Part shown: piece after piece, positions 26,452-34,530 of the stretch
Numbering within the stretch: the first letter of the stretch is position 1
Layout of the letters: every line of letters begins with the position of its first letter
From: Pseudomonas sp. LS.1a
Lineage (GTDB): Bacteria; Pseudomonadota; Gammaproteobacteria; Pseudomonadales; Pseudomonadaceae
Assembly (NCBI RefSeq): GCF_022533585.1
Contig: NZ_CP092827.1
Location: 784,001 to 848,000, forward strand
Length of the DNA stretch: 64,000 nt
Direction: 5' to 3'
Notes under the pieces: generated by a model
What the model was told of the DNA's origin: nothing
What the model saw: only the letters and a program-made list of their open reading frames with translations
The model's database searches: none
Program-made: the position numbers and the translations under genes

Positions 26452-26917
26452 GGAGACCACCGTTTTCAATGACGCGTGTAATGGCTTCGATAATCCGCAG
26501 GTGGGTACCGCAGCGGCACAGATTCGTCGCCATGTGGGTGCGAAGCGTAGCCTGGTCGGGCCGAGGGTTTTTCTCCAGCAAGGCCTGGGCGCGCATGATC
26601 ATCCCGGCGATGCAGTAACCGCACTGGGCAGCCTGGGTATCAATGAACGCCTGCTGCAAGGGGCCGGGGTGCTCGGCCGTGCCCAAGCTCTCGACCGTGC
26701 GCACCTTGCGACCTTCCAGCCCCGCGCAAGGGGTCACGCAGGAAAACACCGGCTTGTCGTCGACGATGACGGTGCAGGCGCCGCACTGGCCCAGTCCGCA
26801 ACCGTACTTGGCGCCGTTGAGCTCCAGCTGGTTCCGCAGGGCATAGAGCAACGGCATGTCCGGGTCGATATCCAGGCTGTGTACCTGGCCGTTTACGTTG
26901 AGATTCACCTTGCTCAT
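26444..26917 (-). CDS. 2Fe-2S subunit of the IorA-type oxidoreductase
   Basis: Small electron-transfer subunit (157 residues) with two [2Fe-2S] clusters. The plant-ferredoxin cluster residues are in GCGLGQCGACTVIVDD followed by FSC; the second cluster uses AQCGYCIAGMIM and TNLCRCGTH. It pairs with the molybdopterin subunit encoded directly downstream, and its start overlaps the cytochrome c stop by 4 bp (ATGA). It lacks its own signal peptide, so it is probably carried out of the cell by the Tat signal of its partner. Confidence 0.95.
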   Translation of the reverse strand: MSKVNLNVNGQVHSLDIDPDMPLLYALRNQLELNGAKYGCGLGQCGACTVIVDDKPVFSCVTPCAGLEGRKVRTVESLGTAEHPGPLQQAFIDTQAAQCGYCIAGMIMRAQALLEKNPRPDQATLRTHMATNLCRCGTHLRIIEAITRVIENGGLHG

Positions 26918-28182
26918 GGGGTCTCCTGGCGCAGTGCCTGAATGGTTGCATCAACATCAGGCCACGGTTTGTCCGGGCTCGCCTGATGGCGGATGAACTC
27001 GGCCAGGGCGGTGAGCTGCTGGTCGTTCAGGCTCGCGGCGAACGGCGGCATGGCTGGGCCCGGTTCGCCGGGCGTGGGCGCGATGCCTTCCAGCACTGTC
27101 TTGATGAAGTTGCGTGGTTTATCGGCCTGGACTGCTGACGTGGTGGTCAGTGCCGGTCTGCCGTCGATGGCGCGCATGGGCGCCGCGCCGCCGTGGCAAC
27201 CGGCACAGGCGCCTTGGAACAGATCATGGCCCAGACGGGCCGACTCAGCGGTTAGCGCGGTGCTGGCGCCGATAGGGCTCGGCTTGGCATCGCTCGCGGG
27301 CAGGCTCAGCAAGTATTCCGCGATGGCATCGACATCGGTCTGTGGCAGGCGGGCGAGCTCCTGACTGACCGGGCGCATTGGACCGGCCGGCGTGCCATGG
27401 TTGTCTACAACCTTGGCCTGCAGGTACTCCACCAGTTGTGTTTGCGACCAAGGCTTCTCGCGACTCGCCAGACCCAGCAAGGAGGGTGCTTCCCACCCAT
27501 CGACCACGCCACCGGAAAGTGCTTTGGTGTCTTTTTCAGCGCCGAGGAAGTTCAGGGGTGTATGGCAACCCCCGCAGTGGCCTGCGCCTTCGACCAGGTA
27601 CCGTCCACGGTTCCACTGTTGCGATTGCTGCGCTGCCGGCTCGAACGGCGCCGTGTGCAGGAACATCAAGTTCCAGCCCGCGACCAGCGGGCGAATGTTC
27701 ATGGGGAACTTCATGCGATTGGGTGTCGCCGGCTCGTATACAGGCGGGCCACTCATCAGATACGCATAGGCATCGGCCAGGTCGTCGTCGCTGAGCAGGC
27801 GGTAGTGCTTGTACGGGAAGGCCGGGTAGAGAAAATGACCGTCTCTGGAGATGCCCTCGCGCATGGCACGTACAAATGCTTCGAACGGCCACTGGCCAAT
27901 GCCGGTCGTGGCGTCCGGGGTGATGTTGGTGCTGTAGAGCGTGCCGAACGGCGTCACCAGTGGCAGGCCACCTGCGAGGTACTTGCCACCCGGGCGCGTA
28001 TGACACACAGCACAATCGCCGGCTGTCACCACGTCGGCGCCTCGAGCGATTTGGGCCGTATCGAATTCCACAGGCTTATCGATCGGGTCGATCGCAGGTC
28101 GCCACATCAGCCCGAACGCTACAGCAAGTCCTCCTGCGCCGAGCGCAACAGCTGCAGATACCCAAAGCTTTTTACGTGACAT
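26914..28182 (-). CDS. Triheme c-type cytochrome, electron acceptor of the oxidoreductase
   Basis: Membrane-anchored or periplasmic cytochrome c of 422 residues with three CxxCH haem sites: DCAVCHTRPGG, GHCGGCHTPLNF and GACAGCHGGAAP. This is the layout of the cytochrome subunits of alcohol, gluconate and nicotinate dehydrogenases. The N-terminus has a Sec signal or anchor (KKLWVSAAVALGAGGLAVAF). The start is the ATG at 28182; a TTG codon lies directly before it. It is the first gene of the four-gene operon with the 2Fe-2S, molybdopterin and XdhC genes, and passes electrons to the quinone pool or to oxidases. Confidence 0.93.
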   Translation of the reverse strand: MSRKKLWVSAAVALGAGGLAVAFGLMWRPAIDPIDKPVEFDTAQIARGADVVTAGDCAVCHTRPGGKYLAGGLPLVTPFGTLYSTNITPDATTGIGQWPFEAFVRAMREGISRDGHFLYPAFPYKHYRLLSDDDLADAYAYLMSGPPVYEPATPNRMKFPMNIRPLVAGWNLMFLHTAPFEPAAQQSQQWNRGRYLVEGAGHCGGCHTPLNFLGAEKDTKALSGGVVDGWEAPSLLGLASREKPWSQTQLVEYLQAKVVDNHGTPAGPMRPVSQELARLPQTDVDAIAEYLLSLPASDAKPSPIGASTALTAESARLGHDLFQGACAGCHGGAAPMRAIDGRPALTTTSAVQADKPRNFIKTVLEGIAPTPGEPGPAMPPFAASLNDQQLTALAEFIRHQASPDKPWPDVDATIQALRQETP

Positions 28183-28368
28183 CAATACCCACCTGGCTCT
28201 TGGCTAAGAGCGCCGACTGACGCCCTAAGCTACAGGGGCTTGAGATGGCGGACGCCAATCGAGCCGAACTCATCGAAGATCTCCTCATCTTCAACCTCGG
28301 CTTATTGGGTGCCGATTAGTTGAAGGCGTGAGCCTAAAGGAGCACGACTTACAGGGGTATAGGTACCT

Positions 28369-28435
28369 CACGCAACGAAGCTTTGCTCATCACGCAACGC
28401 TGCCAGTTTTGCGCAACTTGCATAACTTCGTTGCT
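28369..28435. promoter_or_regulatory. Candidate LysR operator cluster in the divergent oxidase/MFS promoter
   Basis: The 331-bp region between the cytochrome c operon (minus) and the MFS gene (plus) contains two perfect direct repeats, TCACGCAACG at 28369-28378 and 28391-28400, exactly 22 bp apart (two helical turns). TGCGCAACTTGCATAAC follows at 28411-28427, and an inverted pair GCAACGAAG/CTTCGTTGC is at 28373-28381 and 28427-28435. The same core recurs at 23180 and 31050. The rest of the region shows no gene. Confidence 0.6.
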
Positions 28436-28513
28436 GGAAGTTCGTATTCTCATGACTGTCCCTCACGCATAGGCTTGCTCCTGAACTTTCTCAACCCATT
28501 CGGAGATGTCGCC

Positions 28514-29728
28514 ATGTCAGCGAGCAGCCCTGATGTAATTGCTTCACCGTCGGTGCATGCCGATACAGTCCCGACACTATCTAAAGCGTTGGTCATCTTT
28601 CTCGCGTTTTGCTGTGGCGCCGTAGTCGCCAACCTCTACTACGCACAGCCCATCGTTGAGCTTATTGCCCCAAGCATTGGCCTTTCGCCTGAACATGCCA
28701 GCCTGATCGTTTCGCTGACCCAGTTCGGCTATGCCGCTGGACTGCTGTTCTTGGTTCCACTGGCCGACCTGATGGAAAACAAGCGTCTGGTGATCGGCTT
28801 CACCCTGGTGGTAGGCGCATTCCTCGCAGCAGCAGGTTTCGCTGATTCGCCGTCGCTGTTCCTGATTGCCTCTCTGATGATCGGGCTTACTTCTGTCGCT
28901 GTGCAGATCCTGGTGCCGCTGGCCGCCCACATGGCGCCTGAGAGCAGTCGAGGCCGCGTGGTGGGCAACATCATGAGTGGTCTGTTGCTCGGAATCCTGC
29001 TGGCTCGCCCTGTTTCAAGCCTGGTGTCGGAGTATGTGGGCTGGAGGGGCGTGTTCTTCAGTGCCGCCGTGCTGATGGTCGTTATCGCGGCCCTGGTAGC
29101 GGCACTACTGCCTAAGCGCGTTCCGAATCATCACACTACCTACGCCCGCTTGATTGGTTCCGTCTTCGGCCTGGCTAAGCAATATGCTGTGCTTCGTGAG
29201 CGTTCTCTGTATCAGGGGTTACTGTTTGCAAGCTTCAGCTTCTTCTGGACTGTCGTACCGATCGAGTTGATCCGTCACTACGGCTTTACCCAGAACGGTG
29301 TAGCGCTCTTCGCTCTTGTGGGGGCCGTGGGCGCCATTGCAGCCCCGATCGCAGGCCGTCTGGCTGATGCAGGTCATGGTCACGCGAGTACACTGGTAGC
29401 CTTGGTTATGGCACCGGCTGCGTTGCTCATCGCCGGGATCCCTGGGCTGGGTTACCTAGGGTTGGTCGCTGCGGCGATCGCTCTGGATTTCGCCGTGCAA
29501 ATGAACATGGTCCTTGGCCAGCGTGAAGTCTACGCCCTGGACCCCAACAGCCGTGCACGGCTGAACGCAGTGTTCATGACCAGCATCTTTGTCGGTGGTG
29601 CGTTGGGTTCGATGGTCGCGAGCCCACTCTACGAGAGCTTTGGCTGGGCGATTACCGCTTACGCTGCCGCAGCGATCCCCGCCTTGGCACTGGTGATTTT
29701 CTTCGCGAAGCACGTCGGTAAGCGTTGA
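28514..29728 (+). CDS. MFS transporter (YnfM/efflux type)
   Basis: MFS exporter of 404 residues with 12 predicted helices. The first helix carries VVANLYYAQPIVELIAPSIG, a hallmark of the subgroup that includes sugar- and drug-efflux proteins such as YnfM-like carriers, and motif A is seen as VPLADLMENKRLVIGF. The frame is open from 28328, but I prefer the ATG at 28514, which starts a normal soluble tail and has CGGAGATGTCGCC before it. It is transcribed divergently from the oxidoreductase operon, across a shared operator-like region, which suggests that it exports the same inducer or its oxidised product. Confidence 0.87.
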   Translation: MSASSPDVIASPSVHADTVPTLSKALVIFLAFCCGAVVANLYYAQPIVELIAPSIGLSPEHASLIVSLTQFGYAAGLLFLVPLADLMENKRLVIGFTLVVGAFLAAAGFADSPSLFLIASLMIGLTSVAVQILVPLAAHMAPESSRGRVVGNIMSGLLLGILLARPVSSLVSEYVGWRGVFFSAAVLMVVIAALVAALLPKRVPNHHTTYARLIGSVFGLAKQYAVLRERSLYQGLLFASFSFFWTVVPIELIRHYGFTQNGVALFALVGAVGAIAAPIAGRLADAGHGHASTLVALVMAPAALLIAGIPGLGYLGLVAAAIALDFAVQMNMVLGQREVYALDPNSRARLNAVFMTSIFVGGALGSMVASPLYESFGWAITAYAAAAIPALALVIFFAKHVGKR

Positions 29729-30142
29729 TCCGAACACATAGCTGCAAAAAAAACCGCGATCACCTGGAGCATCAATGCACTAGGTGTCGCGGCCCAAAGG
29801 GAGGACGTATCGGATTGACCAGGCGGACCTTAAATTGGGGAAGAATCTGCCCAGTCAGGCTTGGAGCCCAGGATTCATCACTATCGATTCGAAACCGTGG
29901 GAGGGTCGACAAAGGATAGCGAAGAGAGATCACACCTCTGTCCTCCAAGTGCAACAAAAAGCCTTAAGTTGCCTCAACAATGCTAATGGCATCTGCAACA
30001 CGATTCTTGAATTTAGGTGCTCCTGCGACAGCACGCCTGTCATATCTCGAAGCCAGGCAAGTGGCTATGATCCAGATTGCCTGCCCCGTTGACCGGTGGC
30101 GACAATGGCTTCCCCTCATGGATCATCAGCTGAGTCGAATAC
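29729..30142. other. Intergenic region without a recognisable gene
   Basis: About 410 bp between the MFS gene and the LysR gene. It is less GC-rich than the core and holds only short frames with no family resemblance. A short run of A follows the MFS gene (29746-29753), but I see no clear stem before it. It should contain the promoter of the LysR gene, which I could not place. Confidence 0.5.
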
Positions 30143-31045
30143 ATGGATAAGTTTCTCGCGTTGAGCATGTTCGTAGAGACCGTGCGTTGTGGAGGATACT
30201 CTGCAGCAGCGCGAAAGCTAGGCGTGGCAACATCGTCTGTAGCACGGCAGGTCGCTGCTCTGGAGGCGGATCTTGGCACTACACTCATTACACGTAGCAC
30301 ACGCCAGAACAGCCCGACCGATCTCGGCCAGGCCTATTTCGATCACGCCATCACCATCCTCGACGCTCTCGCTGCAGCAGATAGCATGGTTACCGACAGG
30401 GGAAGTGAAGCGAAAGGCAAGCTGCGGATTAGCGTTCCAGTGGAATTTGGTCGGCGCCTGATTTCGCCGCACCTTGGGCGGTTTCTTGCTGCCCATCCTG
30501 AACTGGAAGTGAGCCTGAACCTTAGCGATGAAATGGTCGATCTGTACAAGGATCGGATAGATTTAACGGTCCGACTCGGCTCAACCGTTTCCAGCGAAGA
30601 GGTGATCTGCACTACGGTTGGTCATTTTCAGCGTTGGTTAGTGGCTAGCCCTGCCTACTTGGAACAGCATGGCGCCCCAACGCAACCTGGTGATTTATTG
30701 GATCACTCGTGCATGCGCTTCGATTACGGAGGCCCCATGAGGGACTGGCATTTTGAAGTCGAAGACGAGACGGTATCCGTGGCGGTACAAGGCCGAATGC
30801 AAAGCAATAATGCCGACATCCTCAGGCATGCGGCAGTCGCTGGGCAGGGCGTGGCGCTGTTAGCTGATTGGTTGGTTGCAGAGGATGTGCAGCATGGACG
30901 GCTCACCCGCTTGATGCCTGAGTATGAGGTGAATCCAACGTCCGTGAATTCCTCTATCAATATTATTTACCTGCCTATAAATCGCGAGTCCACCCGCATT
31001 CGGGTCTTCGCGCAATTCATGAAAGAGTTACTGAATATTGCATAG
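30143..31045 (+). CDS. LysR family transcriptional regulator
   Basis: DNA-binding regulator of 300 residues. The N-terminal winged helix-turn-helix is clear (ALSMFVETVRCGGYSAAARK and VATSSVARQVAALEADLGTT), and the effector-binding domain covers about residues 90-300 with the usual GKLRISVPVEFGRRLISPHL. It belongs to the AaeR/DsdC-like subgroup that often senses aromatic or electrophilic compounds. The TCACGCAA-type motif occurs right behind it (31050-31072) and at two other promoters in the block, so it is the likely regulator of the OYE, oxidoreductase, MFS and DsbA-fold genes. Confidence 0.92.
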   Translation: MDKFLALSMFVETVRCGGYSAAARKLGVATSSVARQVAALEADLGTTLITRSTRQNSPTDLGQAYFDHAITILDALAAADSMVTDRGSEAKGKLRISVPVEFGRRLISPHLGRFLAAHPELEVSLNLSDEMVDLYKDRIDLTVRLGSTVSSEEVICTTVGHFQRWLVASPAYLEQHGAPTQPGDLLDHSCMRFDYGGPMRDWHFEVEDETVSVAVQGRMQSNNADILRHAAVAGQGVALLADWLVAEDVQHGRLTRLMPEYEVNPTSVNSSINIIYLPINRESTRIRVFAQFMKELLNIA

Positions 31046-31049
31046 CAGC

Positions 31050-31072
31050 TTACGCAATGCTCTATTGCGTGA
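31050..31072. promoter_or_regulatory. Palindromic LysR-box candidate before the DsbA-fold gene
   Basis: ACGCAAT-GCTCT-ATTGCGT (31052-31070) is a perfect 7-bp inverted repeat with a 5-bp spacer. With its flanks it reads TTACGCAAT...ATTGCGTGA and matches the T-N11-A type of LysR site. It lies 5 bp after the LysR stop and 69 bp before the DsbA-fold start, and shares the ACGCAA core with the repeats at 28369-28400. Confidence 0.6.
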
Positions 31073-31140
31073 CGCGGGACTTCTGCTGTCTTGAGTAACT
31101 CCTTACCCTTAAGGTGAATAAATCCTTCAGGGTATCGAGC

Positions 31141-31749
31141 ATGAATACTTCACCAATATTAGCGTTTGACTTTCTCGATCCCTGGGGTTGGATTGGGGTG
31201 CGTCGGCTTGCAATGGCGATGAATCAGGCCGGAAAGGCTTTCGACGTTACTTTCCAACCGTGTCGGTCTTCGCTGAGCCGGATAGCAGCAGGGATGTCAT
31301 ACGCTGAATTCTTGGAGCGCCGCTTCGGCACACAAGCTCTGATTCATCAGTCTCTCGTGACGACCGAGATGCAAAAGCTGGGCATGGAGCCTGCTTTTAG
31401 CCAAATCCGCAGCGTTCCTGATACCCGTCCCGCCCTTGCTGCTGTGCTGTGGCTGCAGCGAAATGAGAGATCTGCCGAGGCATTCGTGCAACGAGTGTAC
31501 GAGGCTTTGTATTGCTACGGTGAGAACATCGGTGATGATGCCGTTCTGGAAAAGCTACTGAGCCAGGAGGCAGTGGCTTTTAGCGACATTAAGTCCTTCC
31601 TGCTTAGTGACTTGTTTAGTAGAGAGCTTCAGGAAACCGAAACCTCAGTCGCAGGTTGGGCCGGGCGTGTGATTCCTTCCTTTCGCATTAACGGCACTGT
31701 TGTCTTCGGCGCGCAGACTCCAGGTGTTCTGGCACCTATGTTTGCCTAG
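31141..31749 (+). CDS. DsbA-fold (FrnE-like) protein lacking the CxxC motif
   Basis: Protein of 202 residues with the thioredoxin-like fold of FrnE, DsbA and 2-hydroxychromene-2-carboxylate isomerase. In FrnE proteins the first strand ends with a CPWC redox motif followed by xIGxRRL. Here the same place reads FDFLDPWGWIGVRRL, so both cysteines are replaced (Asp and Gly). The C-terminal part has the cis-Pro loop VIPSFRINGTVVFGAQTP. Without cysteines it cannot be a thiol oxidase, so a glutathione-dependent isomerase or transferase role is more likely. The frame is open to 31114, but the ATG at 31141 follows CAGGGTATCGAGC. No signal peptide. Confidence 0.8.
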   Translation: MNTSPILAFDFLDPWGWIGVRRLAMAMNQAGKAFDVTFQPCRSSLSRIAAGMSYAEFLERRFGTQALIHQSLVTTEMQKLGMEPAFSQIRSVPDTRPALAAVLWLQRNERSAEAFVQRVYEALYCYGENIGDDAVLEKLLSQEAVAFSDIKSFLLSDLFSRELQETETSVAGWAGRVIPSFRINGTVVFGAQTPGVLAPMFA

Positions 31750-31820
31750 CGAATCACTGGTTCCATTTTGGAAACAGAGAAATCGAAATTGCTGTAATTG
31801 TGCACTTGGTTAGGTCGAAA

Positions 31821-32538
31821 CAGAATGGCACCCATACCGCAGACAACGCCACCGGCATAGCGCGGTGACCCATTTAAAACCCATGGCTTTCAACCATTCT
31901 GAAGAGATCACGACCATGTCCAAACGCGAACTGCTGAACCCAACCAACTCCGCTCTGATCCTGATCGACCACCAGCCGCAGATGGCTTTCGGTGTCCAGT
32001 CGATCGACCGTCAGACCCTGAAGAACAACACCGTTGGCCTGGCCAAGGCCGCCAGGATCTTCAACGTGCCGACCATCTACACCTCGGTCGAAACCGAAAG
32101 CTTCAGCGGTTATATCTGGCCCGAACTGCTGGCAGTGAACCCGGGCGCCAAGCCGATCGAGCGCACCTCGATGAACAGCTGGGAAGACGCCAAGCTGGTT
32201 GAAGCCGTGAAGGCCACCGGCCGCAAGAAGCTGGTCATGGCCGCGCTGTGGACCGAGGTCTGCCTGACCTTCCCGGCTCTGGAAGCCATGGAAGCCGGCT
32301 ACGAGGTGTACATCGTCACCGACGCCTCGGGTGGCACCACTCAGGAAGCACACGACATGTCGGTGCAGCGCATGATTCAGGCCGGTGCGATTCCGGTGAC
32401 CTGGCAGCAGGTTCTGCTGGAATACCAGCGTGACTGGGCACACAAGGACACCTACCAGGCGGTCATGGACCTGGTCGTGGAACACAGCGGTGCCTACGGC
32501 ATGGGCGTTGATTACGCCTACACCATGGTGCACAAGGC
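31821..32538 (+). repeat. Left arm of a 718-bp near-identical inverted repeat
   Basis: The leader and almost all of the hydrolase gene at 31916 recur in reverse orientation at 36894-37611. By eye there are only a handful of base changes (for example CCGCTC to CCACTC and CACAAGGAC to CACGAGGAC) and no length change. Identity starts at CAGAATGGCA and ends just before the last seven codons, where the two copies diverge abruptly. Confidence 0.9.
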
Positions 32539-32560
32539 GCCACAGCGAACTCTGGGCTGA
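31916..32560 (+). CDS. Isochorismatase-fold cysteine hydrolase, copy 1
   Basis: Cytoplasmic hydrolase of 214 residues in the isochorismatase superfamily, with catalytic Asp18 (ILIDHQ) and Cys116 (TEVCLTF) and the Lys of KATGRKK between them. The substrate is unknown. The frame is open from 31865, but the ATG at 31916 matches the start of homology (MSKRELLNPTNSALILIDHQ) and follows GAAGAGATCACGACC. It is almost identical to copy 2 at 36872 (differences seen: Ala/Thr at residue 13, Lys/Glu in AHKDTYQ, and the C-terminus QRTLG against QRKVS). Its high-GC, optimal codon use stands out against the surrounding genes, as if strongly expressed. Confidence 0.92.
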   Translation: MSKRELLNPTNSALILIDHQPQMAFGVQSIDRQTLKNNTVGLAKAARIFNVPTIYTSVETESFSGYIWPELLAVNPGAKPIERTSMNSWEDAKLVEAVKATGRKKLVMAALWTEVCLTFPALEAMEAGYEVYIVTDASGGTTQEAHDMSVQRMIQAGAIPVTWQQVLLEYQRDWAHKDTYQAVMDLVVEHSGAYGMGVDYAYTMVHKAPQRTLG

Positions 32561-32575
32561 GCCCTTTAATGAAAG

Positions 32576-32600
32576 GAACCCGCACACTGCGGGTTCTTTT
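32576..32600 (+). terminator. Rho-independent terminator of hydrolase copy 1
   Basis: GAACCCGC-ACACT-GCGGGTTC is a perfect 8-bp stem followed by TTTT, 15 bp after the stop codon. An A-rich run on the left (GAAAG) makes it possibly bidirectional, which would also serve the decayed minus-strand regulator. Confidence 0.85.
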
Positions 32601-32604
32601 CATT

Positions 32605-32885
32605 GTGATCCAAACTGCAGTCGATACTGGCTTGGGGTCACTCCGATACGCTCGCAGAACACCTTGTGCATGTAGCGAGCACTGCAAAAACCGCATCGCG
32701 AGGCGATGGTTTTGAGTGGCCAACGACCAGCAGCACCTTCGCCACTTCCAGGGCTAATTCTTTGCCGTGATCCTCTGCAACGATCGCTAGCGCCATGTCG
32801 ATTTCAGCGGTGATACCGCTGCTGGTCACAAGATTGCGATCCATCACAAAGATCTGCTCTGCTTCGACCTTAGGATCAGGAACTG
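32605..32885 (-). pseudogene. Remnant of a GlxA/AraC-family regulator
   Basis: The minus strand reads VEAEQIFVMDRNLVTSSGIT and then AEDHGKELALEVAKVLLV, the end of the GATase-like domain of GlxA-type regulators. It then breaks frame or skips directly to GRWPLKTIASRCGF and SARYMHKVFCERIGVTPSQY, the last part of the AraC helix-turn-helix domain. Most of the DNA-binding domain and the whole first half of the gene are missing. The break at 32885 coincides with the start of the orphan receiver gene on the other strand, so this is a rearrangement junction. Confidence 0.75.
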
Positions 32886-32886
32886 C

Positions 32887-33303
32887 ATGAATAGATATCC
32901 TGAGTGCAAAGCACTCAGTCCTGATCCGTCGGATGCAATCGTCATATGCATTGTCGATGACGATTCATCTGTGCGAAAGAGCCTCTCGAACCTATTGCGC
33001 TCAGCAGGATTTGATACCCTGGCATTCGCGTCAGGGGAGGACTTCCTTGCCTCGCCACCTGCTTTGAAGGCCGGTTGTGCCTTGCTCGACCTCAAAATGA
33101 AAGGCCTGTCGGGTGCGGATGTGCAGAAAGAGCTGTGCCGGCTGCAAAGCCGCTTGCCGGTTATCTGCATGTCAGCTCATTGGGACGATAGTGCTCTATC
33201 AGGGGCGATGTACCATGGTGCGATTGCATGCCTTTCAAAACCGTTCACGGAAGAAGCCTTGCTCGAAGCGGTCGACGAGGCGACTCAAGGTTCTGATCAG
33301 TGA
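32887..33303 (+). CDS. Stand-alone response-regulator receiver domain (FixJ-like)
   Basis: Protein of 138 residues that is only a receiver domain. The acidic pocket is VDDDSS (Asp24-26), the phospho-acceptor is Asp68 in ALLDLKMKGLSG, the switch residue is Ser96 and the conserved Lys118 lies in LSKPF. FixJ/NarL proteins go on to a LuxR-type helix-turn-helix after about residue 130, but here the protein stops. An AGGA site lies before the ATG. No histidine kinase is nearby. It may act by protein contact, or be a gene that lost its output domain. Confidence 0.85.
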   Translation: MNRYPECKALSPDPSDAIVICIVDDDSSVRKSLSNLLRSAGFDTLAFASGEDFLASPPALKAGCALLDLKMKGLSGADVQKELCRLQSRLPVICMSAHWDDSALSGAMYHGAIACLSKPFTEEALLEAVDEATQGSDQ

Positions 33304-33404
33304 GTACCAAACTCCTTTGAGCGCGGCTTCGGAGCACAGTTTTTCAAGAGTTCTGGCAGCTGGCTAAATACTCTCTAGGCTCACCCTTTCTCTGAGAGCC
33401 TGAA

Positions 33405-34385
33405 ATGTCTAGCCTCCGAATCCTTCTCGTTTCTGCTGCGCTATTGAGCGCGAATGTCTCGTGGGCACAGCCGCCTGCGCCCATTCATACCCAAGTGCCA
33501 GGTTACTTCCGCCTAGCAGTGGGTGATTACGAGGTCACCGCACTCTTCGACGGATACAACGATCTGGGGCCGAGCCTGTTGGAAGGACTTGCCCCTGAAA
33601 AAATCCGTCAGCAACTGGTAGAGAATGCCGTTGACCCCGAGCGTATGCAGACCTCGTTCAACGCCTTTGTCGTGAATACCGGTAAGCACCTTGTGCTGGT
33701 AGATAGCGGTGCTGGGCATTGCCTACCTCAGACGGCCGGATCGCTGGAGTCGAACCTTCGCACCTCTGGTTACAAGCCAGAGCAAATCGATACCGTCCTC
33801 CTCACCCACATGCATTTGGATCACGTCTGCGGTTTGGTGACCGAATCGGGTAAAGCCCTGTTCCCGAATGCCCAGGTCTACGCCACCAAAGCTGAGGCGG
33901 ATTATTGGTTGAGCCCGCAAGAGAAAGCCAAAGCGCCGGCAGGTGGCAAAGAGTACTTTGACATCGCAGTCAATTCGCTCAAGCCATACCGTGACGCTGG
34001 CCGCTTCAAGACATTCACCCCGCCTCAGCCGCCTATTCGTGAGGTGGAAGTCATAGCCAGAGCTGGCCATACACCCGGCAGCGTGACTTACCGGTTCGAA
34101 TCGGGTGGCAAAGCCATCGTTTTCATTGGTGACCTGATCCACAGTGCTGCGGTGCAGTTCGATCATCCCGAAGTTTCTATTCACTTCGACACAAAACCTG
34201 AACAAGCGATTGCTTCCCGCAAAGAGGAATTCAACGATCTGGCCAAGCGGGGCGAATGGCTTGCAGCAGCGCATCTGCCGTTTCCAGGCATCGGCCATTT
34301 GACTATGAATGGCCAAGCATATCGTTGGGTACCTGCTTTGTTTGGACCTTATCAACGTGCCGCTGAAGTCCCGCTGCTCAAGTAG
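33405..34385 (+). CDS. Exported metallo-beta-lactamase-fold hydrolase
   Basis: Periplasmic protein of 326 residues: a Sec signal peptide (residues 1-21, ending SWA-Q) and then an MBL fold. The metal-binding motif is THMHLDH (His135, His137, Asp139, His140), followed by AGHTPGSVTYRF and VFIGDLIHSAAVQF, which hold the third His and the bridging Asp; AAHLPFPGIGHL gives the last His. This matches the MBL group that includes AHL-lactonase-like and related enzymes; the substrate is not known. GAGAGCCTGAA precedes the ATG. A LysR gene and a duplicated leader follow. Confidence 0.88.
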   Translation: MSSLRILLVSAALLSANVSWAQPPAPIHTQVPGYFRLAVGDYEVTALFDGYNDLGPSLLEGLAPEKIRQQLVENAVDPERMQTSFNAFVVNTGKHLVLVDSGAGHCLPQTAGSLESNLRTSGYKPEQIDTVLLTHMHLDHVCGLVTESGKALFPNAQVYATKAEADYWLSPQEKAKAPAGGKEYFDIAVNSLKPYRDAGRFKTFTPPQPPIREVEVIARAGHTPGSVTYRFESGGKAIVFIGDLIHSAAVQFDHPEVSIHFDTKPEQAIASRKEEFNDLAKRGEWLAAAHLPFPGIGHLTMNGQAYRWVPALFGPYQRAAEVPLLK

Positions 34386-34469
34386 TCCAGATCGGCTGAT
34401 GCCTGTCGGCCAGGGCACATCTCGCAAGTGAGTCGGGCAGTTTTGTGTCGCCGCATGTCTCCACGCGCG

Positions 34470-34495
34470 AAAAGCCCGTGCATCACTGCACGGGC
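34470..34495 (-). terminator. Terminator for a minus-strand transcript with no gene
   Basis: On the minus strand GCCCGTGCA-GTGA-TGCACGGGC is a perfect 9-bp stem followed by TTTT. It lies downstream, in the minus-strand sense, of the third hydrolase leader (34531-34607), with only about 35 bp between. The pair looks like a promoter region and terminator whose gene has been deleted. The MBL gene ends 85 bp to the left. Confidence 0.8.
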
Positions 34496-34530
34496 TCGGA
34501 TGGGGATATTGTCGGATGAATCAGGACAGG

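Noticed and set aside
29772..29957. 61-codon minus-strand frame in the gap before the LysR gene
   Set aside because: No ribosome site, no recognisable family and no conserved context.
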